64,000 nt of DNA, from NCBI GenBank assembly GCA_008828725.1, contig MEHQ01004379.1, forward strand, positions 62,001-126,000, in the 5' to 3' direction. This document shows positions 32,515 to 43,399 of the stretch, in pieces. The notes under the pieces are model-generated. The model saw only the letters and a list, made by a program, of their open reading frames with translations. It was not told the origin of the DNA and ran no database searches. This stretch comes from Saccharina japonica (Eukaryota; Sar; Phaeophyceae; Laminariales; Laminariaceae). Numbering within the stretch: position 1 is the stretch's first letter; the number at the start of each line of letters is the position of its first letter. A program made the position numbers and the translations under genes.

Positions 32515-35223
32515 AAACGTTAAGCACTCCGGACTAGGCGCGCTCGGCCCCATATGAAGCCCAAAGACCCCGCTGTTTTTAAGCGGGGGAGAGGGTTACA
32601 ACGCTTGGATTGGGTGGGAATATGGTTAACCTTTCGTCAGTAGCCCAACAGACTAATGCTTGGGCACTCTTGACAACACGTGCCTGCCGGGTACATGCTA
32701 TTATACCTGTTGTTGTGTCCTACCATCAAGTGTGCCTTCATGTAGACCTACCCCCTCCTGCCCCGCAACGAGTACCAAGCTACTTTTTGTTGCAGAATAT
32801 TTCACTTTATAGTTCGATCATATTACGAATAAGTACACAATAGTTGTTATCCTAAGGATGATGTGTGTTTAGCAACTCCCCGGTACACCGCAATGCTACT
32901 TAGTGGAAATGATGAGCCCTGCGAGACAAACAAATCCGGGCATGCCTGGTACTTGGTACTACAACAGCAGGTGGGAGAAAGGAATACACAGCGGTAGTTG
33001 CAACCATGGCGTGTCTACTGTAGAAGGTCACCGAACACAATAACTCGTGAAAAATGAGGAGCTGGGAAGCGAAAATGCTCACATATCGGGTAAGTATATC
33101 ACCACCTATCTACCGGAAATCTTCTAGACCCTAACGAACCTGCCGTTTTGAAAAGTTGTGCAGGACCTAGATAGTAACATATCGAACGCAGGAATCATGT
33201 CGATCTTTAGGATATACCTGATGCAGAACATACGGCTCCCTCGCAGCAACATGAGCTCGTACATCCGCCCTGAAATATTAACTACTACTGTAGACCATGA
33301 AGTGAGAATCGATGATCTCTCCGATGTGTGAACGTGTTCACCAACGCGAAACAACAAACTAAACCGTACTGCACTATCCTACGAGATTAAAGTGTGAGTA
33401 CATTATACGAGTACGTCTAACACTTGTAGTCAAATGCTTATACAGCCCGCCTGTAGAGTGCTAGTTCGCGTTTACTACGGAGTGTTCAACCAGCGTTCAG
33501 ACACAAACGGACAACGGTCAATGGTCCAATTCAACGGTAAACCTAGACTGTTAATTCGACGGTGCTGCAGTGAAACACCGCCGCTTGAGCTAGCAATATG
33601 CGCAGAACTATAGTAACTCGATCGGGGTACGCAGAGTACTCGACAATCACTCGATAAGATTCAGTACGAGTAGTTTATTTCATCATGTTGTCCCCTGTCC
33701 TCACCATCGCCGTTCGCCTAACCACGACCCTAGGAACCACGTCTGCTCGACCTCTCAGGGAGCACTATACCTACCGTAGTACCTGGTGCACATCGTATTC
33801 GTAACATACACTACCGCAAGTATTACTGAAGTGCTACACAAGTAAAATCTACTACGGCGTTAATCTTCATCTAGACGAAAAACAGCGCACGCACATACGT
33901 CGTCCCTGGCGTCCCAAGATATAGGGGGTACCACCTTCTTGACAACACGCCGATCAAAACCAGCTGACAACATGCCAGATATACTCAGTAATTGAAGGGT
34001 ATTCATCCTCTCGTTCGAACATATTTGTAACCATCCTGCCGGCGAGGAACTGCCAATACGGTACTAAAGTTGTAAGTGACAAAAGCGAAACGGGGTTACG
34101 TAGAATACGTACCTGTGGTTCCCTGCTATGGTTTCCGGCCAGGTAGTTTAATCGCCACCAGCGCAGGCTTGTGCTACCACCTACCAAGGGTGTGAAAACA
34201 TGAATATTATACCCGAACAGGTTATAGAGCCTCGGCAAGAGCGGTGCCCACATCAGGGTCATGGTCGAGACGATTCCGGGGATCCACAAAACTGGCTACG
34301 GACTGCTGCCAGGAGGGATGTTGCACCGATAGGCGAGACTGGCAGGAGGCTACAGATAAATAAATGATAAATCAGTAGAGTCAGACGTGGCTTGCACGGC
34401 TGATAATCATCTGCTGAGAATACCCTACGACAATAACTGGTAGTGGTGTATGCACCGCGTACGAGACAGCATACTGGAATACGGCGTCGATCCATCCCTG
34501 GCTCGAGGCATGAGTGTTTTCGTTATTATTTCCACGGGTCGGCTGTTACAAAACGGCTATTGTCTGGGCGGCATTTGTAACTAAGGTTATGTCCGTAAGA
34601 ATACCACAACACTGTGGCTGGAGCTGGCATCAAGTCTAGGAAGTACTTGGTATATCTACCGCAGATTTAGGAGTATTTCACACGTTCGATTTTTCACGGG
34701 TCGAGGTAGACGATCATTGGAACCAGCGTCACATTCGCAAGATGACCACAACATTGTGGCTGAACCACGTACCAAGTGCAGCAAGCACATCCACTACAGT
34801 TACCGTATTCCAAACCGACAAGGTTGTGGCTGAAAGTTCACATCAAGTGCGTCAAAGGAACCCGTAAAGCTGCGTCATGTTCCTGCCACGTGTGGTAAAT
34901 AGTTTTCCGTACAGCAGTTAGTTGCGGAATCTGCAAATTTTGCAGCACGTTTGTATTGTAGAAACCACAACGTAGCGGTAAGTAGGCACCAGGTGCGACC
35001 CAGAACAGCAGTTATTCGTAGTATGGAGGATACCACAACCAACAAAGCGGTGACAATGGCAAAGGGCCTCCCACGGTTCGACGGAAAGGACATTCACGCC
35101 GGCTGCCACTGTACGGCACGGGTCAAGGTCTATCCTAACATGCCAGCCTCTAGCATACACAACTTATTTGAGGCATAGAGAAAGCCCAACCCGACGGTCA
35201 GCCGCACTCTGGTCAAGTAGTAG
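32515..35223. other. Unassigned, no convincing gene
   Basis: About 2.7 kb of non-repetitive DNA with short open frames only. A triplicated phrase near 34605, 34750 and 34825 (CCACAACAYTGTGGCTGRA or similar, followed by ATCAAGT) may be old coding repeats of a decayed element. The Ty1/copia remnant lies to the right, so parts may be its upstream region, but I could not identify integrase or reverse-transcriptase motifs. Confidence 0.35.
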
Positions 35224-35573
35224 GAGCCCCTCATACAATTCATTAGCTCGGATCTTCCTAGGGGCGGGCTGTTCACTTCTCACATTGCTTCGCGAGCTAT
35301 GAAGCACTTCCTGGTGGGATCAAGGCACGGGCGTAGACCCAACCCAACCCCTGACCCTAACCCTAACCCTAACCCTAACCCTAACCCAAACCGGACCCAA
35401 AACGGACCAGAAACGGGCGAGAAACGCGGCTGCGCCGCTTTTGCATCTAGCGAGAAAATTGCGAGAATATTCCGAGCGCGGATCACAATTACGATATGCG
35501 GACCACATGTACACAGTTTTCGAGACAAAATCATGCTTTGAAGATCCGAGCTAACGGATTGTATGATGTACTC
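35224..35573 (+). mobile_element. hAT-like MITE carrying telomere repeats, copy 1
   Basis: A 350-bp element with terminal inverted repeats (GAGCCCCTCATACAATTCAT against the inverse of ACGGATTGTATGATGTACTC). The inner TIR part AGCTCGGATCTT is exact. It is flanked by AGTAGTAG (35216-35223) and AGTAATAG (35574-35581), an 8-bp duplication with one mismatch. The interior contains a CCCTAA tract. It is homologous to the inverted copy at 41260-41613. Confidence 0.8.
35354..35387 (+). repeat. Telomere-type (CCCTAA)n tract inside the MITE
   Basis: About five CCCTAA units, bordered by variants CCCTGA and CCCAAA. It lies inside a transposable element rather than at a chromosome end. Confidence 0.9.
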
Positions 35574-35879
35574 AGTAATAGTGTCATAAAGCGAACCTTT
35601 ACTACTCTAGGCTCGTCCTAGCTACATTTTGGAGAGCCGCTACAGTTGTGCGGCGCCACGAGGGTAATGAGCATGAAAACATACTTGTTTATCGCAGCGC
35701 CGTTATCGCCGAGCTCACACACCTCTTCATGACACCCTACAACCGCGCCCCCAGCTGACCAAGACACGACGGAAGCACCTTCGACATCGTCACCCGAACA
35801 CGGGACCGCCGCACAGACGGCGTCAAATCGTAATAATCACGGTGATTATACCAGTATCATCGTCAGCGCAAGTGACTCG

Positions 35880-36560
35880 ATACGAATCCTCTTCAGCGTC
35901 AACGGGCAATGGGTAAGCCATCCAAGACACAAGTGGGGGCAGAAAATGATGTTCCTCCGTACGTACCTTTCCGGGGAGATCTACTTCGACACCACCCACA
36001 AGGAAGGGGTTCCTCCCCTAATGGTCATTTCAGACGCTAACTGGGGAAACTGCCGGACAAATGGCAAATCAATATCACCATACAGCACGATGGCTTCCAA
36101 ACAGCCGGGTGGGCTTCAAGGTGGGCTTTCAAAGAAATCACGGCCCAGTCAACCATGGAGGCGGACCTTGCCAGGGTAGCATTTTCGATGTTTGAGCGGC
36201 AGACTACTGTGTGCTAACGTGCTGAGGGAGCCGGGGTTAGGCGCGATATTCAAATGCGTCCCGCTCCATACCGATAAAGCTTCAACTCTACATGTGGACG
36301 ATAACCGCATCTTCAGCTCGCGTTCACGCTGCTTTGAGGATATCGTTTACATTGGCGATAGCATGCAGGCAAGATTAGCAGCCACTACGCGCTGACCGAG
36401 GACATTATCACAAATCTGGCAACAACCTTCCTCAGCAAGCATCTCCACTAGTACCTCATCGGGCAGACCAATACTTTCAGGGATTGGCCTAACATTACCG
36501 GCGCGAAAGGGACGCTCTGGAAACATAACGGGGCGAGTCTGGGGCACCTACGTCAGCTTT
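35880..36560 (+). pseudogene. Decayed Ty1/copia retrotransposon, RNase H region
   Basis: Read across frames, this follows the end of a copia polyprotein. NGQWVSHPRHKW...LRTYLSG (about 35900-35975) resembles the RT-RNase H connection. ISDANWGNCRTNGKSIS (about 36027-36077) is the first RNase H acidic block. TAQSTMEADLARVAFSMFE (about 36144-36200, another frame) is the AQST-EAE block. HVDDNRIFSSRSR (36291-36329) is the DN..A.N...S.RS+HID-like block. YALTEDIITNLATTFLSKH (about 36385-36441, shifted again) matches the YxPTxDxxADxLTKPL terminus. At least two frameshifts and stops break it. Upstream gag, integrase and RT are not recognisable, and I cannot define LTRs. Confidence 0.65.
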
Positions 36561-38300
36561 CTCAGCTACTTCACAAGAACTAGCTCCATCAACCGCACCA
36601 GCGTCCTCAGCTACACCAACATCCGCATATATCAGCTTTCTCAGCCAATTAAACTCCACCACCAGCTATTGCGTCAGCTCCACCACCTTGAGTGGCTTCT
36701 TAGAACAGTATAATAACTGAAGCACATGTCGTATTCGTGTATTTTTGCGGCGAGCGCTGCAAGACACGTACCCGGTTCAGTTTTGTGTGGCAATATTATG
36801 GGGGTTACTTACTGCGGCAGACCGTGAACCCTTACGTTTGCCTCCCAAAACGAAATTGACAGGTCATTGAGGCTGTTCGGCTGGATTAGTTTATGAATCA
36901 GAAATAACGTGGTGGCCGAGTAGTTAAGGAGGGCACACGCTCAACAGTGAAGTAGGCATACGTTGCAACACCGTTTCACCTCGCAAGGTATAAGCAAGGC
37001 GATAACCCCGAGGTAATATTTCCACGTAACGACAGGACAACGATGGCATTTGTTTGGGAAAAGGATGCATAGATAGACAGATGCGACTGCCGATGAGGGA
37101 GAGTGTTAATAGCTTATGGCGAACTTGATTCCGCTGATGTGTTCGGGTGTTGAATTGCTGATTAGGACGTGTGTTTCGTTCGCCTTGTCTAGAACGACGG
37201 CAACGCGGCGAATACGAAATAATTAAATATGTTGACGCTTTTTACACGCGCGATATTTTCTTCAAGGACAATATTTCGCGTACCCTGATTCAGGTCGGCG
37301 GTGGGTTATATTAGGAGGGCGACGTTAAGCTTTGAAGATATTTCCAAAATATTGAAAGTCTGAACGAGACTCATGACCTATTGATATTATCCAATGTTAC
37401 TCCCACAGCAAGCTTCAAACGTTGGCACTGGCAGTGGTTAGGCTGATCAAGCAGACACGCTGTGTCGAGCATGTGAGCAATAGAACTGTAGTAGCAGCTG
37501 ATGATGCTTCAAACGAGCCGCTTCGGGTCAAGCAATGCTTGAGAAGATGGGCTGTTGGAAGATTGGGTGCGGATGATACGAAGAGTAGACATGAGGGTGC
37601 GCAATCACTCCAGGTCCTTTACCCTTGATATTCTCTTACGGCAACGTCTAAGCCTTGTCGCTGCAGCCTGTAGCCCTGACTCCAAAACCCGAACACTATT
37701 CAAGACATTTATGACTTTCCTGGCATTCGTTCGTAGCATCGCCTGACCCCCGGGTAGGGACGGCGACATAGCTTAGAAGGCGCGGAGCGAATCGGGTGGA
37801 ATTAGAGACGGGAGAATGACCAGAGCAGCACCAGCGTCAAGACTAGGTCGGCTCCGGCGCACGAGAACATGAACTGGCCATATTTGCCGCCGAAGACCGT
37901 CTACATGAATGGGCAGCTGCCGGCCTTGTACACATACATTTTGTTGACTGAGACTGTTGCAGTTTATGCCTGCGTGTCGGCCTGGGGTACCGTGGTCATC
38001 TGGTTGCCGATAGGGCTAATCATAGGTGTGTAGGCAAACGACAGGCACCATTGGTGTTTAGACTCAGAGAGGTAGGCGCGCTCAAGACTGGGAGGAGCTG
38101 TGCCAGCGTGTGCTCCTGACGCCGGTAATGCACTTTGCCTTTTTGCCCCTGCGTATGCCGGGAGCCATTCGGGCAGTACTCCAGACGGCTGCTTATTAAA
38201 GCATCGATTTCGCTCTTGAGTAGATACAGGCAGGGCGCTCAGACGGAGTGTGCAGGATAGCTGAAGTCATGGCCGTCAAAGGTGGAGTTGGATACAGACA
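36561..38300. other. Unassigned, no convincing gene
   Basis: Non-repetitive DNA next to the copia relic, with only short open frames. A tRNA-Ser/Leu-like box A (GTGGCCGAGTAGTTAAGG, 36910-36927) has no matching box B. The rest may be decayed retroelement, but no motif supports that. Confidence 0.3.
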
Positions 38301-38306
38301 ACACCC

Positions 38307-38511
38307 GACACGCGCTACGATAGAGGTACTGTACCTTTTTTCGGCTTAAGCGTTTTCTGAATGGCGGGGGGGGGGGCTCCTTAACCCAAACGTTTTCGGC
38401 ATTTCATTCTTGTCTTGAAAAATTGTGTCTTTGTACACTTAGGCCATGGGGTTTTTGATCGGGTACATACTCGTAGCCCTTTTCCTTTCCCTCCGAAATC
38501 GTTTTTTGGGC
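38307..38511 (+). mobile_element. MITE-1, left half
   Basis: Starts GACACGCGCTACGATAGAGG, contains a G-run and CTCCTTAACCC. It stops at the CCTCCGAAATCGTTTTTTGGG mark, where a second copy begins. Confidence 0.7.
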
Positions 38512-38795
38512 GACACGTGCTACGATAGAGGTACTGTACCACTTTTCGGTCGAAACGTTTTTGGAATGACCTACTAAAGGCTCCTTAACCCAAGATCGTC
38601 GGAATTCAACTTTTTTTTGTGTGTTGCCATAATTTTCGTTGCCTGGTTATATATTGCCGCCGTGGGATTGTTCATCAGGTACGTAGCGCTTTCATTTTCC
38701 TCCAAAATCAGTTTTGGGTGGGGTGAAGAGCTCTCCTCAAGTGACCGCCCTCATAAGTGAAACATGGTGCCAGCACCTCTACCGTAGCATGCGTC
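38512..38795 (+). mobile_element. MITE-1 copy, complete
   Basis: GACACGTGCTACGATAGAGG at the left and CACCTCTACCGTAGCATGCG at the right are near-perfect inverted repeats (284 bp total). It lies directly after another partial copy in the same orientation. Confidence 0.82.
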
Positions 38796-39171
38796 ACGCC
38801 AGACAAAAACGCTGTGACCCGAATCATGGCGTGCTGCTGTCGCCTTGCAGACACGGGCGGGGTGGTTAGGTTTCAGCTGTATAGGCTGTGCAATGCTGTA
38901 TCTGTATCCCGCACGCACATTGCAGCGGTGACACGTCATCATGCACCACGTGTCACTTTGTTGTTCGCACGTGACACGCGGCCTTTTATGTTTGCACAAT
39001 ACTTATTATAGATGGTATGCTATCCTGGGGCTTTGGATGGAATTTGTTTCCTTTGGTTTGAGTTTCCTACTTTTCCTACTACTCTACTGTGCCACTCGTT
39101 GACTCCATGTTGAGCATTTTAGTGACCACGGGCTGGATTGCCATTATCATTGTGGTATGCAAAAATCTACT

Positions 39172-39278
39172 ATTACGGAGGATCATAGTAAATAGGACCT
39201 ACGGTAGACACAAAAACCTATACATTTGCCTTTTTTTACCAACAATATTTGGTCCTATTTACTATGGCCCTCCGTAAT
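39172..39278 (+). mobile_element. MITE-2 copy (107 bp)
   Basis: ATTACGGAGGATCATAGTAA at the left and CTATGGCCCTCCGTAAT at the right, with ~27-bp inverted ends continuing into AATAGGACC. If TA is the target, the element proper is CGGAGG...CCTCCG. Confidence 0.85.
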
Positions 39279-39282
39279 AAAT

Positions 39283-39408
39283 ACTACGGAGGACCATAGT
39301 AAATAGGACCAAATATTGTTAGTAAAAATGGGTAAACATATAGGATGTTGTTTCTACCGGAGGTCCTATTTACTAGTATTACTAGTATTTACTGTGGTCC
39401 CCCGTAAC
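39283..39408 (-). mobile_element. MITE-2 copy, adjacent and opposite
   Basis: Same ends as the neighbour. The interior (CAAATATTGTTAGTAAAAAT first) shows it reads in the other direction, five bases away. It contains a small ACTAGTATT duplication near the right end. Confidence 0.82.
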
Positions 39409-39805
39409 ACTGCTGTGATATCAACAACAACGTCGAATTGCGCCAACTCCCAGCCTACGTCATAATATCGCCACATTTCACTCCAACTATTTAATAGTAT
39501 TGTCACGGATGATTTCTAGACTTCAAGGGCACACGGAGGTTAGGGTACCTTATTGTATTGTGCAATGTCAGCTCGGAAGTAGTGCCCTAAAGAAAAGGCC
39601 GGGAATCAAACTCGGGACTGTCCGGAGTAAATGGCTCGTTTTGTCAAATTGCCAATAACAAGAGATGATGTTAACCGTTTACTCCGCTCGGTGTAATGCA
39701 GTTTATCCTCGTGGACTCCGACCCGTCTGCTACTTGCCAACACAACAACTACTACTACTGTACGTGCTTCTGCTGTTTTTAATCCACCCATTCATCCACC
39801 TATCC

Positions 39806-39886
39806 AGCCACGCCACCTCCCCACCCAACCACCCACACCCCACCCACCTACCCACCCATCTACCCACCCACCCACACTCACCCATG
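39806..39886. repeat. C-rich (CCCA)n tract
   Basis: Repeats of ACCCACCC/CCCACCTA with many C3 runs. The complementary strand could form G-quadruplexes. Confidence 0.8.
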
Positions 39887-40264
39887 CTCATGTTTCCATC
39901 TTTGTGGTACTGCGGTGGTTGCTACTTGTCTACGGAGGTTAGGGGGAATGGTACAAGCCGGGTACGTGACATGATCGATCGTACGTGACGACGGCCTACG
40001 ACAATATAAAGGATCGAGTCATATATATTATGTGTGGGGTTTGTGACATCTGTACAGCAGTAGTATACGATCCGTGTGTGTTTGCTGGTGGTGTATGCAT
40101 GTGTGCAGCTCGCCTCCGCGATCATGGTGTGAGCCACGCGTGTAACCAGCGACGACGTGTCTGAAGCGGCCATTAGTCAAGCATACCAATGAAAGCTACT
40201 GTAGTGCCTCATACTATACACACGCACGCACGTCAACCAAACAATATTATACATAGTCGCTAAC

Positions 40265-40384
40265 ATTACGGAGGGCCACCAATACTAAATAGGACCACAT
40301 ATTGTTAGTCAAAACAGGGAAATTTGTGCTTTTTGTGTATACCGTAGGTCCTATTTATTAGTATTTACTATGGTCCCTCGTAAA
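40265..40384 (-). mobile_element. MITE-2 copy
   Basis: ATTACGGAGGGCCACCAATA at the left and TTTACTATGGTCCCTCGTAA at the right. The interior reads opposite to 39172-39278. Confidence 0.8.
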
Positions 40385-40483
40385 ACTACTGTAACGGCTG
40401 TATTAATAATCGTAATATATATCAAAGTTTCAATCTGACAAACACAGATGCCCCCCCCCCCCCCCCGGATAATGCCTCTCCCC

Positions 40484-40673
40484 TTGGACAATGTACGGGC
40501 CAGCAAATAAATCCTTGTGGAGACATTGAAGAATGTAACACACTATTAGGCGTACTGTACCGAATTGAGAGGTTGTCACACCTTAGGGATTATTGTGGGG
40601 TTTGCTATACTGCACCCACCCGTTCTTCAATGTCTCCACAAGGGTATTTTGACGCCCAACATTTTGCCAGGGG
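40484..40673. mobile_element. Small inverted-repeat element
   Basis: Perfect 21-bp inverted arms at 40513-40533 (CCTTGTGGAGACATTGAAGA...) and 40623-40643, with weaker pairing extending outward to about 40484 and 40673. The left side is preceded by a run of about 17 C (40451-40467). Confidence 0.6.
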
Positions 40674-41259
40674 GGAGTTCCGGCCACCGTGAAGGAATTT
40701 CCAACATGATCATAAACGCGTCGACCTGTTGTTAAGCACGCCAGAACCGGGGATGTCCGTTGAACCACCCCTCCTCCTTAAACTGCCAAACCTCTGCCGC
40801 AAAGGGCTGAAAGTTTCAGCAGCGGCGGATGCTTTTGAGGTGGGGATCACGGATCCAACGTTAGACTCAGTTCGGGTTTTTTTCGTTAACAAGCGGGAAA
40901 TATGCAAAAATGGCTTTTGCGTATAATTATTTATGCTTCTTGCAGATTTTTTTTTCAACTTCTCTCGAGCGCTGAGTTTTTTCGTTTGGTCGACGGCCTG
41001 AGCGGCTCTACCCCCACTACGTCGGCCAAGCAGATTCGATCGGTGAGATGGTGTAAACAATAGAAGGCCGGCAATGGGGAAAAAACAAGCTTCATCGGCA
41101 AAAAGGAGAACTGTTTTTCTTTACTCGTAGACTAACTTTTTTAACGACGTTTTTGAGGTTCTCAGAGCGAACAAAAAAAAACGCATTTTTTTTTGTTTTT
41201 TTTTGTTTTTCAGCGCGAGAAAACCCGAACGCCTTACCGCGGAAGGCTCCTATTATACC

Positions 41260-41613
41260 GAGTACATCATACAATCCGTTAGCTCGGATCTTTAAGGCAT
41301 GATTTTGTCTTAAAAATGGTGTACCTGTGGTCCGCATATCGTAATCGTGGTCCGCGCTCGGAATGTTCTCGCTATTTTCTCGCTACTGTAGATGCAAAAG
41401 CGGCGCAGCCGCGTTTCTCGCCCATTTCTGGTCCGTTTTGGGTCCGGTTTGGGTTAGGGTTAGGGTTAGGGTTAGGGTTGGGGGTTGGGTTGGGTCTACG
41501 CCCGTACCTTGATCCCACCAGGAAGTGCTTCCTAGCTCGCAAAGAAAAGCAATGCGAGAAGTGAACAGCCCGCCCCTAGGAAGATCCGAGCTAACGAATT
41601 GTATAAGGGGCTC
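41260..41613 (-). mobile_element. hAT-like MITE carrying telomere repeats, copy 2
   Basis: A reverse-complement relative of 35224-35573. It is bounded by a perfect 8-bp duplication ATTATACC (41252-41259 and 41614-41621). The inverted ends start GAGTACATCATACAATCCGT and close with its relative (GAATTGTATAAGGGGCTC). The 8-bp duplication fits hAT-type transposition. No transposase is encoded. Confidence 0.85.
41451..41479 (+). repeat. Telomere-type (TTAGGG)n tract inside the MITE
   Basis: Four TTAGGG units followed by TTGGGGG/TTGGG variants, at the same place in the element as the CCCTAA tract of copy 1. Confidence 0.9.
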
Positions 41614-42004
41614 ATTATACCAGTATAGTGTAGAACACACACCCTTTTTCCTCAATAAGAATCGGGCGTACTACTGCTACTGCTGCTACGGTATACCGTA
41701 GATCATTTATGTATGTACCAGGGAACAAATACCAGGTGCATTTATTGTAACTATTAATAGTACAGCAGCAGCAACAGTGTCGTCCGTTTTCTTCGCGTTT
41801 GTTGCTGCTTGGATGTTGATGCTTGGCATCTATCTGTGCCTGGTGTATCTATGATGGAACTTACTATTCATAGCAACAACAGCAGCAGCAAAGAAAGATC
41901 TACAACGTGCACCAAGTTACGTACCAACTTTGTCCCTAAATGTAAGGAACTTTTGTACATAAATGATCAATACGAAAGTTCCTTATATTTGGGGACAGAG
42001 TGGT

Positions 42005-42144
42005 ACAATCAGTACATATTCAGTACACTCATTACATTCAGTACATTCAGTACATTCAGTACATTCAGTACATTCAGTACATCCAGTACATTCAGTACAT
42101 TCAGTACATTCAGTACATTCAGTACATTCAGTACATTCAGTACC
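42005..42144 (+). repeat. 9-bp minisatellite (TACATTCAG)n
   Basis: About 14-15 units of TACATTCAG with few substitutions (TACATCCAG, TACCTTCAT). Being a multiple of three, it leaves frames open on both strands, but nothing suggests it is coding. Confidence 0.9.
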
Positions 42145-42731
42145 TTCATGCACAATACCCAAAGTGACGTCAATCGTCCGCCGGATTTACTGTAGTCGAG
42201 ATTTTGATCATACCAGTCTGACTCACTCGTACTTACTTGTAGTTGTTATTGCGTCAACACGGCTTGGGCGGCATGGCATATATATCATGTATGATGTGTA
42301 TGATTGGTGTTTGATTGATGCCAGAGATTGATGCTGACGATTGATGCCGATGATAGATGCCGATGATTGATGGCAATGCTGATGATTCTTCGTACAGTAA
42401 TTATATAAGCAGTCCAGTATAATACCTGGTACAGTACAGACAGTACAAGTCAGTCACAGTAGAGCAGTGTAGTACAGCACGGTATACTGCAGAACGGGGT
42501 ACTTGTGTGCATTATTTTATAGCACACCAAACCTCTTTTCTTCTACCGGTAGGTAGGTAGCCCTTTTCCCCGAAGGTAAGTACGCCGTGACCTCTTCGTT
42601 GTTGTTGTTGTCGTTGTTGTTGTAGTAGTAGTTGTTGTTGTTGCTGTTTTAACCGTTGTCTTTGCCGATGTTGTTGCGTATTGTTGACGTAGCTGTTAAG
42701 TCGGCGTTGTTGCCGTTGCTGTTGTTGTTAA

Positions 42732-42820
42732 CCCTTATAGGACTGGAGTCCCGTTTTGGGGACAAATCACTTAGAATTAGAGTGGATTGTCCCCAAAACG
42801 GGACTGCAGTCCTAAAAGGG
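42732..42820. mobile_element. TTAA-flanked palindromic mini-element (piggyBac-like)
   Basis: An 89-bp element flanked by TTAA on both sides (42728-42731 and 42821-42824). The arms are ~35 bp and nearly perfect (CCCTTATAGGACTGGAGTCC against GGACTGCAGTCCTAAAAGGG, extending to GTTTTGGGGACA). The loop is short. TTAA duplication with CCCTT ends is typical of piggyBac-type elements. Confidence 0.75.
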
Positions 42821-43399
42821 TTAAGTCGGCATTGTTGTAGAGTCGGGATGTCGGTATTGTCGTTGTTGTGTGTGTGCGTTGTCGTTGTCGTTGTTGTTAA
42901 TTTTTACAGCAAACGAAGTCTCTTTTCTGCCCCTCTTGGGAAGATCTATTTCCGCCCACAAAGCATATACCAGGTACCAGGTACGATACCAGTTGTAATA
43001 CTAAGCACATACATACATGCATATTATTGCCTTGCAAAAATAGAGAGGAAACACGATTAAAATAAAATCCCGATCAAGCTTCGTGCTGTCATTTAGAAAC
43101 TAGTACATTGTTATAAGAAATAACACTTGAATAACACGTCAAAACACGTGTAATGAATGTAATAACGTAACGTAACGTAATAAAACGTAACCCGTCCCCC
43201 TTTGTAACGGGTACTTGACGAGTGGCGCGAATAGCTTAACGAGTGCCTTGACGAGTATTGAGCGACGAATAGCGAAGATCACATCGGGAAATGAGAAGGC
43301 GAGCAGGCGAGCTGGTAGTCATACAAACACCCGCCGCTACAAACGCCCGCCGCTTCCTCGATCTCCCGCATTATTTGTTTTTGGAGTTTACTGACACGT

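Noticed and set aside
36905-36985. tRNA-Ser/Leu gene (GTGGCCGAGTAGTTAAGG)
   Set aside because: Only a box A resemblance; no box B or cloverleaf stems follow.
40710-41060. 116-residue basic protein on the minus strand
   Set aside because: No family, no supporting composition, and an equally good short frame on the other strand.
35354-41479. Interstitial TTAGGG tracts as traces of chromosome fusion or a nearby chromosome end
   Set aside because: Both tracts lie inside TIR elements with 8-bp target duplications and are only 4-5 units long.
42005-42144. Regularly spaced repeat that might be read as a CRISPR array
   Set aside because: The unit is only 9 bp with no spacers, and the genome is eukaryotic.
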